Assembly (NCBI RefSeq): GCF_000632715.1
Contig: NZ_BAWO01000011.1
Span: forward strand, 62,001-126,000
Source of the DNA: Parageobacillus caldoxylosilyticus NBRC 107762
GTDB taxonomy: Bacteria; Bacillota; Bacilli; Bacillales; Anoxybacillaceae
Direction of reading: 5' to 3'
Length of the DNA stretch: 64,000 bases
Shown: positions 57,610-64,000 of the stretch, piece by piece
Layout: every line of letters starts with the position of its first letter
Numbering within the stretch: position 1 is the stretch's first letter
Made by a program: the position numbers and the translations under genes
The notes under the pieces: model-generated
Database searches by the model: none
What the model was told of the DNA's origin: nothing
The model's input: the letters and a program-made list of their open reading frames with translations, nothing else

Positions 57610-58332
57610 TCATGCGCGAAACTGTTTTAACATTTCCACCTCTTCATCGGTTAATTCGCGATATTGCCCGACATCCAGTGAGGGATCGAGAACAAGGGGC
57701 CCCATTTGAATCCGCTTTAAGTAAACGACCCGTTTACCTACCGCCCGGAACATCCGCTTTATTTGGTGGAACTTTCCTTCTGTGATCGTTACCTCTACAT
57801 CGGAACGAAGCCCAGATTTTAAAATAACGAGCTCCGCTGGCTTCGTTTTGTAACCGTCATCTAACACCACACCGCGGCGGAATGCCGCCACATCTTCCTC
57901 TGTCACTGCTCCATCGATGACAGCAAAATACGTTTTTGGCACATGTTTTTTCGGCGAAAGTAATTGGTGGGCCAACTGTCCGTCATTCGTCAGCAATAAA
58001 AGCCCCTCTGTATCTTTATCCAGCCTCCCAACCGGGAATGGCAAAAACACTCGGTCTTCCTCTTCTAGCAGGTCAATGACCGTTTCTTCCACCATATCTT
58101 CTGTTGCCGAAATCACTCCTGGCGGCTTGTTCATCATTAAATAAATAAACTCTTTATACTCCACTTCTTCTCCCCAGACAGTAATGACCTGCTCAGTCGG
58201 GTTGACTTGTGTTTTCGGATCTTTTACCACAACACCGTCAATTTTGACAACCCCTGATTTCAGCATTTTTTTTACTTCTTTTCTTGTTCCGTACCCCATG
58301 TTGGCCAGCATTTTATCAATACGCAACCCCAA
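57610..58332 (-). CDS. ytzG: RsuA-family 16S rRNA pseudouridine synthase (YtzG)
   Basis: A 240-residue RsuA/RluB-type enzyme: an N-terminal S4 domain (RIDKMLANMGYGTRKEVKKML) and a catalytic domain with the aspartate in FPVGRLDKDTEGLLLLTNDG. It should convert a uridine in rRNA, probably U516 of 16S rRNA. Starts are ambiguous: TTG 58332 is 8 bases from AGGTGG, while two GTG codons (58344, 58341) touch that site. It is divergent from the small coiled-coil gene. Confidence 0.93.
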   Translation of the reverse strand: MGLRIDKMLANMGYGTRKEVKKMLKSGVVKIDGVVVKDPKTQVNPTEQVITVWGEEVEYKEFIYLMMNKPPGVISATEDMVEETVIDLLEEEDRVFLPFPVGRLDKDTEGLLLLTNDGQLAHQLLSPKKHVPKTYFAVIDGAVTEEDVAAFRRGVVLDDGYKTKPAELVILKSGLRSDVEVTITEGKFHQIKRMFRAVGKRVVYLKRIQMGPLVLDPSLDVGQYRELTDEEVEMLKQFRA

Positions 58333-58400
58333 TGTTTTCACCACCTTTTAAAAAATTTGCTTCAATTAGGCGTTTGTCTAGTCCGCATTCTTCCTATTTC

Positions 58401-58409
58401 CATACACTA
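58401..58409 (+). promoter_or_regulatory. Possible mother-cell sigma (E/K) -10 element
   Basis: CATACACTA fits the -10 consensus shared by sigma-E and sigma-K (CATAnnnTA), 35 bp upstream of the small coiled-coil gene. I see no convincing -35, so this is weak. Confidence 0.3.
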
Positions 58410-58443
58410 TGAAAGAAAAAAGAAGAAAGGAGATTGGCCCATA

Positions 58444-58665
58444 ATGAATTATTATCTTCCAATGACAGATGATTATCGTCAACAACCTACTCAACCTTTT
58501 GGCCCTGGCTTCCCAGGAGGTTTCCCAGGGGGTCTCGGAAACATTCAGCAGCAACTGAATCGGATCGAACGGACGTTACAGCGTCATGAAGATCGTCTCA
58601 ATCGTCTTAACCGTCGCTTGCAACGCGTCGAGCGCCGGCTTGGGCTCCCTTTTGAAGAATTTTAA
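58444..58665 (+). CDS. Small Gly/Pro plus coiled-coil protein, unknown
   Basis: A 73-residue protein in two parts. Residues 1-38 are Tyr/Gln/Pro/Gly-rich with FGPGFPGGFPGG; residues about 40-70 form an Arg/Leu/Gln-rich amphipathic helix with leucine heptads (LNRIERTLQRHEDRLNRLNR). It is strongly basic in the helix. No signal peptide. The composition resembles small spore-coat or spore-associated proteins, and a sigma-E/K-like -10 lies upstream, but I do not recognise the family. ATG start, AAAGGAG 11-12 bases upstream. Confidence 0.8.
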   Translation: MNYYLPMTDDYRQQPTQPFGPGFPGGFPGGLGNIQQQLNRIERTLQRHEDRLNRLNRRLQRVERRLGLPFEEF

Positions 58666-58673
58666 TCTTTTAG

Positions 58674-58705
58674 AAAAGAAGGCGGCTAAGAGACCGCCTT
58701 CTTTT
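58674..58705. terminator. Bidirectional terminator between the small coiled-coil gene and ytgP
   Basis: AAAAGAAGGCGG (58674-58685) pairs with CCGCCTTCTTTT (58694-58705) around an 8-base loop. Confidence 0.9.
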
Positions 58706-60314
58706 CCTTTCTGCGCCGCAAAAATGCAAAGCGATCGCCAAACAGTGAGGCAAGCAGACCAAACCGATCGCTGAAAAAGAAATACACTCCTGCGCCGATA
58801 ATTGCACCAATCGCGACGATCACGATCGATTCCACTGTTCCGCCACGATAATGAAGCATCGATTTCAAAAGCAGCTGTACAATCGCAACAAATATGGACA
58901 TAAGCGCCGTTAATATTCCAATAAAAATCGTGCGGCGTATGACAAACTGATATCGGTATTTTGTGTATTTTTTAATAATCCATAAATTAAATATAACCGA
59001 AACCAAATAACCAGACATAGTCGCAAGTATCGCGCCAATCGTCGCAAATTTTGTAATAAGAAACGTATTGAGTAAAAGTTTCACGAAAAGTCCCATCGTT
59101 AAGCTGACGACCGAAAAACGTTGTTGATTAATGCCTTGCAGCATCGCCGCTGTCACGGAAAACAATGCGAACAAAATCGCAGTTGGCGCATACCAGCGCA
59201 ACACTTGCTCTCCGAGCGGATCATGGCTATAAAACGCGGCATACACCGGCTCGGCGAGAACGGCCATGCCGACAACCGCCGGCAATGTTAAAAACATGAT
59301 GACTTGAAACGTTTGATTTAAATATTTTCGCAGCGATTTTTGGTCTCTTTCTACATACGCCTTTGTGATGGTTGGAATGAGCGTTAAACTAAAGGAGGTG
59401 GCCAGCGTCACCGGAATCATCACCAATTTTTGCACCCACATATTAAAAACTGAGTAGGCGTGCTCCGATATCTTCCCGAGTCCGATACTGGCCATCGCAT
59501 GGTTAAATGTAAACTGGTCGACTAGCTGGTAAAGCGACATTGACAGCCCGACAAATACAAACGGAGCGGCATACAGCAATAATTCTTTATACATTTCTTT
59601 TACGGAGAGCGTCACCTCACCGCGGTCCCTCGCTAATAACTTGTCCAAATACGGCTTGCGCTTCCACCAATACCAAAGAAGAACGATAAGTCCCCCAACC
59701 GCTCCGACAAAGGCGGCAAACGTCGCCACGCTAACAGCGGTAACGACAGAGCCGTTCAATACGCGCATCACCACATAGCAGCCCGCAAGCAGAAAAACGA
59801 TGCGAACAATTTGTTCGACAACTTGGGATAAGGCTGTCGGTCCCATCGATTCATGCCCTTGGAAAAAACCGCGAATCAAGCTCATCACAGGCACGACAAG
59901 AAGCGCAAAGCTTACGGCACGAATGACCGTGACGACATCGTCAATAGAATTGACATTTGCCCGTTCATCAATGACAAACGGGGCAAGCCACGGCGCAATC
60001 ATATATAAAATCGCGCACGACAAGATGCCGGTTAGCATCATGAATCGCAGGCCTGAACGAAACAGCTCGTAACCAAGTCGGTATTCTTCCAACGCATTAT
60101 ACTTGGACACGAATTTGGAAACGGCCAGCGGCAACCCTCCGGTAGCAAGGCTGAGGAAAATTTGGTACGGCACATACCCGTACCCGTAAAGCGCGCCGCC
60201 TCGTTCGCCAACAAGATGATAAAAAGGAATTACGTAAATTAAACCGAGAATCCGAGAAATCATGACACCAGCTGTCAGAATAAACGTTCCGCGCAATAAT
60301 TTTGAGGTAGACAT
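58686..60314 (-). CDS. murJ: Lipid II flippase YtgP (MurJ, MVF/SpoVB-like)
   Basis: A 542-residue membrane protein with about 14 hydrophobic segments and the polysaccharide-transporter (MATE-like) pattern: TFILTAGVMISRILGLIYVIPFY at the N terminus (5-27), FVSKYNALEEY in the first loop and RGFFQGHESMGPTALSQVVEQ (about 140-160). B. subtilis YtgP can replace E. coli MurJ, so lipid II flipping is the best call. SpoVB and other paralogues share the fold; the position next to ytfP supports YtgP. Confidence 0.94.
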   Translation of the reverse strand: MSTSKLLRGTFILTAGVMISRILGLIYVIPFYHLVGERGGALYGYGYVPYQIFLSLATGGLPLAVSKFVSKYNALEEYRLGYELFRSGLRFMMLTGILSCAILYMIAPWLAPFVIDERANVNSIDDVVTVIRAVSFALLVVPVMSLIRGFFQGHESMGPTALSQVVEQIVRIVFLLAGCYVVMRVLNGSVVTAVSVATFAAFVGAVGGLIVLLWYWWKRKPYLDKLLARDRGEVTLSVKEMYKELLLYAAPFVFVGLSMSLYQLVDQFTFNHAMASIGLGKISEHAYSVFNMWVQKLVMIPVTLATSFSLTLIPTITKAYVERDQKSLRKYLNQTFQVIMFLTLPAVVGMAVLAEPVYAAFYSHDPLGEQVLRWYAPTAILFALFSVTAAMLQGINQQRFSVVSLTMGLFVKLLLNTFLITKFATIGAILATMSGYLVSVIFNLWIIKKYTKYRYQFVIRRTIFIGILTALMSIFVAIVQLLLKSMLHYRGGTVESIVIVAIGAIIGAGVYFFFSDRFGLLASLFGDRFAFLRRRKEKKAVS

Positions 60315-60429
60315 ACGATCCCTTCCCTAATTTGATCACATTGAAAATGATAACTATGATATTTTATCATATTTTTGATCATGTCGAGAAATTTTCCCCC
60401 GCTCCATTATAATCAAGAAGGAAAGGATA

Positions 60430-61713
60430 GTGAAGAAAATGACATATGAAGTTGTTGTTATTGGGGGAGGGCCATCGGGATTAATGGCGGCAATTGGCGC
60501 TGCGGAACAAGGGGCAAAAGTGCTTCTTATTGAAAAAGGGAACAAGCTAGGGCGGAAACTTGCCATTTCCGGCGGCGGACGATGTAACGTAACAAACCGT
60601 CTCCCTGTCGAAGAAATTATTAAACATATTCCTGGAAACGGAAGATTTTTATACAGCGCTTTCTCCGAATTTAATAATGAAGATATTATTCGCTTTTTCG
60701 AACGGTTAGGCGTACAGCTAAAAGAAGAAGATCATGGTCGCATGTTTCCGGTGACCGATAACGCGCAATCGGTTGTACAAGCGTTAGTGAACGAGTTAAG
60801 ACGGCTGCATGTAGATGTTTGGCTCAACACGCCGGTTGCTGATGTTGGGTACGAGCATGGAAAAACGATAGGCGTCACGCTAAAAACCGGCGAATTTATC
60901 GAAGCCAAGGCAGTCGTCGTCGCTGTGGGCGGCAAATCAGTCCCACAGACCGGCTCTACCGGTGACGGCTATGCTTGGGCAGAAAAAGCGGGGCATACGA
61001 TTACCGAGTTGTTTCCAACCGAAGTTCCGATTACATCAAAGGAACCGTTCATTCAAGAACGGATTTTGCAAGGCTTGTCGCTGCGCGATGTCGCTTTAAG
61101 CGTCCTGAAACCAAACGGAAAACCGATCATTACCCATCGAATGGACATGCTGTTTACCCATTTCGGCATTTCCGGCCCGGCCGCCCTTCGCTGCAGCCAA
61201 TTCGTCGTCAAAGCACTGGAAAAGTATGGCAAAGATGCGGTTATGATGAGCATTGATGCGCTTCCTGACCACAATAAGGAAGAACTGTTTCAGCACATTG
61301 CCCATCTATGTAAAGAAGAGCCCAAAAAAGCGGTCAAAAACGTGTTAAAAGGCTTGCTGCCGGAGCGATATGTCTTATTTTTGCTAGAACAAAGCGGCAT
61401 CGACCCGCAGGCGCCGGCCGCAACAGTGTCGCACGAAATGATTCGGACGTTTGTCCATCAGTGCAAACAGTTTACCTTTCACGTTCATGGCACATTGCCG
61501 TTAGAAAAAGCGTTTGTCACCGGCGGAGGTGTTTCGGTGAAAGAAATCCAACCGAAAACGATGGCTTCCAAATTCATGGAAGGTCTTTATTTTTGCGGGG
61601 AAATTTTAGATATTCACGGCTACACAGGCGGTTATAACATCACCGCAGCATTGGTGACCGGCCGGCTCGCCGGCGTCAATGCCGCCGCATACGCCATTTC
61701 CCACCGGACCTAA
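60430..61713 (+). CDS. ytfP: HI0933/BaiN-like FAD-dependent oxidoreductase YtfP
   Basis: A 427-residue flavoprotein. [20 protein letters not shown] (about 7-26) is the FAD dinucleotide fold, [16 protein letters not shown] the family signature, and GGGVSVKEI with [14 protein letters not shown] the C-terminal FAD contacts. The physiological substrate is not established; some relatives reduce steroids or bile acid intermediates. The start is GTG 60430 or ATG 60439; the AAGGAAAGG site suits the GTG better. Confidence 0.93.
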   Translation: MKKMTYEVVVIGGGPSGLMAAIGAAEQGAKVLLIEKGNKLGRKLAISGGGRCNVTNRLPVEEIIKHIPGNGRFLYSAFSEFNNEDIIRFFERLGVQLKEEDHGRMFPVTDNAQSVVQALVNELRRLHVDVWLNTPVADVGYEHGKTIGVTLKTGEFIEAKAVVVAVGGKSVPQTGSTGDGYAWAEKAGHTITELFPTEVPITSKEPFIQERILQGLSLRDVALSVLKPNGKPIITHRMDMLFTHFGISGPAALRCSQFVVKALEKYGKDAVMMSIDALPDHNKEELFQHIAHLCKEEPKKAVKNVLKGLLPERYVLFLLEQSGIDPQAPAATVSHEMIRTFVHQCKQFTFHVHGTLPLEKAFVTGGGVSVKEIQPKTMASKFMEGLYFCGEILDIHGYTGGYNITAALVTGRLAGVNAAAYAISHRT

Positions 61714-61733
61714 TAGGCAACGTTAGGTCCGGT
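61703..61733. repeat. Inverted repeat holding both stop codons of ytfP and cse60
   Basis: ACCGGACCTAA (61703-61713) and TTAGGTCCGGT (61723-61733) are perfect 11-bp complements across 9 bases. Each arm is the last codons of one gene (Arg-Thr-stop), so both proteins end in RT. There is no T-run, so it is a weak terminator at best. Confidence 0.9.
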
Positions 61734-61902
61734 AAATAATCATTGCCGAAAAGCAGTAAATTTGTTCTCCTTCCGACTCCATCGCCGCCACGCTGTATTT
61801 GACGTCGATTAACTGTCCGTCTTTTAATCGTGATAAAAAATCGTTGACCGCTGCTTCCAAATCCTTTTCATGCTCTTTATCGAATACTTTGACTTTGTAC
61901 AT
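61723..61902 (-). CDS. cse60: Sporulation protein Cse60
   Basis: A 59-residue acidic protein starting MYKVKVFDKEHEKDLEAAVN, the Cse60 pattern. Cse60 of B. subtilis is a 60-residue protein made in the mother cell under sigma-E; its role is unknown. ATG with GGAGGGAG upstream. It is convergent with ytfP and separated by 9 bases. I could not place a good sigma-E promoter. Confidence 0.85.
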   Translation of the reverse strand: MYKVKVFDKEHEKDLEAAVNDFLSRLKDGQLIDVKYSVAAMESEGEQIYCFSAMIIYRT

Positions 61903-62195
61903 TTTTCTTCTCCCTCCGGTTTTTTCCTTTATTTCATCATTTTCACCAACTATGTAGAAATTCCTTCACGCCCTTTTTTCAAAAAATGCAAGGAATGTTT
62001 GTCCGCCTCTATCCCCGTACACCATCTGTGGACCGTTCCAAAACACGTTATGATAATCGCGGCTATAATGGATGGTGAAGCGGATCATTGCATGTTTCCA
62101 CCATAATTGAGTCGGTTAGGCACGTTTTTGTAAATCATACGCACTTTCTTCATACAAGACTGATTGCCTATAAATAAAACGCTGGCTGTCCAAAC
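61903..62195. other. Spacer between the peptide terminator and cse60
   Basis: No gene is supported in these 290 bp. The only open frame on the plus strand (about 61987-62080) is 30 codons with no ribosome binding site. It should contain the cse60 promoter, which I cannot define. Confidence 0.5.
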
Positions 62196-62201
62196 AAAAA
62201 A

Positions 62202-62224
62202 CAGCCGTCACCTATCGCCGGCTG
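62202..62224 (-). terminator. Terminator of the regulator-peptide operon
   Basis: CAGCCG (62219-62224 on the minus strand) pairs with CGGCTG (62202-62207), followed by TTTTTTGTTTG. It comes right after the candidate peptide ORF. Confidence 0.85.
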
Positions 62225-62233
62225 ACTTTTTGG

Positions 62234-62349
62234 CTATTTTACCATAGCGGTTGGCGGTGGAAATTGATCTTTGGCGACTTCTTCCGGCGCTTGGACATGG
62301 CCGAAAAAACTGGCACTCCTAACACCATTAACAATAACACGCTGATCAT
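62234..62349 (-). CDS. Candidate exported signalling peptide precursor, frame interrupted
   Basis: It lies 23 bp after the stop of the NprR-like regulator. From ATG 62349 the translation begins MISVLLLMVLGVPVF, a clean signal-peptide core preceded by Lys-Arg codons, and in the same frame continues into a Lys/Arg-rich, implausible 36-residue end (stop 62239). At the T6 run (62304-62309) a shift of -1, or one extra T, would instead give Phe-Phe-GHVQAPEEVAKDQ then FPPPTAMVK and a stop at 62234, which is typical of a Phr/NprX-type propeptide. The AGGAGG overlapping the regulator stop is 20 bases from the ATG, so an unusual start such as an upstream ATT cannot be excluded. Either a frameshifted gene or one using slippage. 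Confidence 0.5.
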
Positions 62350-62372
62350 CGCTCTTTTTAAAACAATTCCTC

Positions 62373-63647
62373 CTAAATAGGTATAATTTTTTTTAGAAAA
62401 TCATAGCTCATTTTATAATATTTGCTTGCTAGCTTATACTTGTGGCAGCGCTCGTAGTAGTCTGCTAAATACTCGGCGTATTGCGCCACATCTTCATATT
62501 TTTTGTGTTTTTGAAAATAGGGGATAACTTCATTTTTCATAAACATTTCGAATTCCTGTTCAGAAACATCGCGAGATAATAAATATTGATAGACGGTAAA
62601 ATGAAGGTAATATTCATAGGAAATAGGTTCGGAATGCTGTTTTAAAAGCTGCAGGCTTTCTTCCACGCTTGCCAGCGCCTTGCGATAATTTTGCGAAACA
62701 TAATATTCGCGAATAAGAGAAAATAACGTAATAAAGCGATCGGCAAGCGTAGCGTGTTTTTTATATACTAAACTATTTTCGTAGTGTCGAATCGCTTCCC
62801 GATGCTCCTTCTTCATCGATTTCAAGTAGCCCAAATTATGCTCAATAATGCCCAGCAGTTCAATATCGTTGACCATTTGCGCCGCCTTTTGCGCAAGGGA
62901 GTAACATTCGACCGCCTTGTCCAGCTCGCCGTACCTTCGATAGCAAATTCCTAGCAGCACATGACATTCCGCGCTTCGCTTTAAGTTATAATCTGCTTGG
63001 TAAATGGCTAGCGCGCACTGCACATAGTTGATGCAGCTTAACATTTTCCATAACCGGCTGTATGCAAGCGCTAACAAATAATACAAGTCTGCTTCTTCCC
63101 ACTTTGGAAACGATTGAAGCCGAAACAGCTCCTCTGCCTTTTTGTAATACTCCAGCGCTTCTTCATATTTTTCTTTGCAATAATATAAAAGCCCGAAAAA
63201 TTTGTAATAGTAGTATTTCATTTCATGGTCAAATGCATTGTACAATTCGCGAATCTGCATCATTGCGGCTTCAGCGGCGGAAATATTTTTCATGAACAAA
63301 TAATAGCGCATCTCCATTAGTAGAAAATAAATATTTGCTTCCGCATCGTTAAAATACTCTATCATTTTCTTTATTTTTTCATACATTTCCGCTGCTTTCC
63401 ATTCATTTTTATCTGTTATTGCCTTATACCATAACATTATTTGCTTCATCAGTTCATTCATCCGTTCGTGAAATAAGTTGTCAATCCCAAGCCGCTGACA
63501 AAGTAAGTGCAACACTTCTTTACTCGGCGTTACTTGGTTGTTTTCAATTTTCGACAAATACGATACGGAAATAATTCCTTCCGCCACTTCTTCTTGAGTC
63601 ATTTCTTTTTTGAGACGGGTGAACTTTAAGCGATCGCCAATCTTCAA
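62373..63647 (-). CDS. RNPP-family HTH-TPR quorum-sensing regulator, NprR-like
   Basis: A 424-residue protein. An N-terminal XRE-type HTH (about 5-60; MTQEEVAEGIISVSYLSKIE, cited about 17-36) is followed by nine or so tetratricopeptide helical pairs to the C terminus (YEEALEYYKKAEELF, LDKAVECYSLAQKA, HREAIRHYENSLVYKK). The length and layout match NprR (about 420 residues) better than PlcR (about 285) or Rap (no HTH). Such proteins bind a re-imported peptide in the TPR groove, then change DNA or Spo0F binding. TTG start 10 bases after AAAGGGG. Its stop overlaps an AGGAGG before a candidate peptide ORF, as in nprR-nprX. Confidence 0.85.
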   Translation of the reverse strand: MKIGDRLKFTRLKKEMTQEEVAEGIISVSYLSKIENNQVTPSKEVLHLLCQRLGIDNLFHERMNELMKQIMLWYKAITDKNEWKAAEMYEKIKKMIEYFNDAEANIYFLLMEMRYYLFMKNISAAEAAMMQIRELYNAFDHEMKYYYYKFFGLLYYCKEKYEEALEYYKKAEELFRLQSFPKWEEADLYYLLALAYSRLWKMLSCINYVQCALAIYQADYNLKRSAECHVLLGICYRRYGELDKAVECYSLAQKAAQMVNDIELLGIIEHNLGYLKSMKKEHREAIRHYENSLVYKKHATLADRFITLFSLIREYYVSQNYRKALASVEESLQLLKQHSEPISYEYYLHFTVYQYLLSRDVSEQEFEMFMKNEVIPYFQKHKKYEDVAQYAEYLADYYERCHKYKLASKYYKMSYDFLKKIIPI

Positions 63648-64000
63648 TGAATATCTACCCCTTTGCCCATGTGTGCGAATAGTTTAAATTTAACGAAAAT
63701 TATACAATCTTTTTATCGGGTTAGGAATCACCCATTGGTACTAAAGGGATAGAAAAAGAAACCGGTATCGCTCTTTTATGTCTTTTATTGTACTAAATCA
63801 CGCTCTTTCGTTTATTGGGAAAATCAACGGGTTATAAGTGCAATCATTAGGAAAATATCGCCGTGTCGACGAAAAACGAGTTGCGACAAAAGCGGTTACC
63901 TTCTTGAAAAAACGCTCGGTCGCTTCTCGTAAAGAAACAACCGAACGCTTTTTTCTTTACTGTATCAAAAAGAATAGGATTCAGCCAAAACAATAGGCTA
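63648..64000. other. Right-edge region without a supported gene
   Basis: It holds the promoter of the minus-strand regulator (TATAAT near 63700-63705 on the minus strand, with a poor -35, TTCCTA, 17 bases upstream). At 63906-63955 an imperfect long stem with A6 and T6 ends (ACGCTCGGT and ACCGAACGC arms) looks like a terminator for a gene beyond the right edge. No ORF with a start and ribosome binding site was found. Confidence 0.5.

Noticed and set aside
61987-62080. 30-codon plus-strand ORF ([19 protein letters not shown])
   Set aside because: No ribosome binding site, no hydrophobic or repeated character, and no terminator; likely chance.
63836-63995. Lys/Arg-rich plus-strand ORF at the right edge
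   Set aside because: Its only start is a GTG without a site, and it reads through the terminator-like hairpin at 63906-63955, which explains its charged composition.

Overview
The window comes from a thermophilic, endospore-forming member of the Bacillaceae, most like Parageobacillus/Geobacillus. The evidence is an almost unbroken run of the Bacillus subtilis ackA-to-ytfP gene order, several sporulation genes (a GerW-type protein, an alpha/beta SASP, Cse60), firmicute RNA control elements (a tyrosine T-box, an rpsD leader), strong AGGAGG ribosome binding sites and many TTG/GTG starts. Base composition by eye is in the mid-40s % GC, with the first 8 kb somewhat richer. No rRNA, tRNA, CRISPR array, prophage or intact insertion sequence was seen. 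Most genes lie on the minus strand.

1-8.5 kb (minus strand) is a fatty-acid or branched/isoprenoid acyl-CoA degradation cluster not present at this place in B. subtilis. In transcription order it holds two SCP2-fold lipid-carrier proteins, an acyl-CoA ligase, two coupled acyl-CoA dehydrogenases, an enoyl-CoA hydratase, a short-chain dehydrogenase, a thiolase and the start of an ABC1/UbiB-family kinase that runs off the left edge. The two dehydrogenases have complementary losses of key motifs and look like the two halves of a heteromeric enzyme.

9-36.5 kb is conserved core: ackA, ytxK, tpx, ytfJ, ytfI, yteJ, sppA, NAD kinase 2, ytcI, sspA, thiI with its cysteine desulfurase, ezrA, hisJ, a free-Met-sulfoxide reductase, a DgcP-type diguanylate cyclase, rpsD with leader, tyrS with T-box, a class A penicillin-binding protein, acsA facing acuABC, then ccpA. 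The acetate genes (ackA, acsA, acuABC) and ccpA form a carbon-overflow module, with a cre-like site at the acsA promoter.

36.7-60.3 kb continues with the AroH-type chorismate mutase/DAHP synthase fusion, ytxJHG, murC, sftA, ytpRQP, a DUF84 NTPase, the M42 peptidase ytoP, ytzB, ytnP, trmB, ytzH, ytmP, pullulanase, ytlQ, thpR, a sugar-type MFS transporter, pepV, ytzE, an RsuA-type pseudouridine synthase, a small unknown coiled-coil protein and the lipid II flippase ytgP/murJ.

60.4-64 kb ends with the flavoprotein ytfP, cse60 and an RNPP-family (NprR-like) HTH-TPR regulator. Directly behind the regulator, before a terminator, lies a short ORF with a perfect signal-peptide core whose natural continuation is out of frame by one base at a six-base homopolymer. 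This is the most interesting find in the window: a probable quorum-sensing propeptide gene that is broken, phase-variable or read through slippage.
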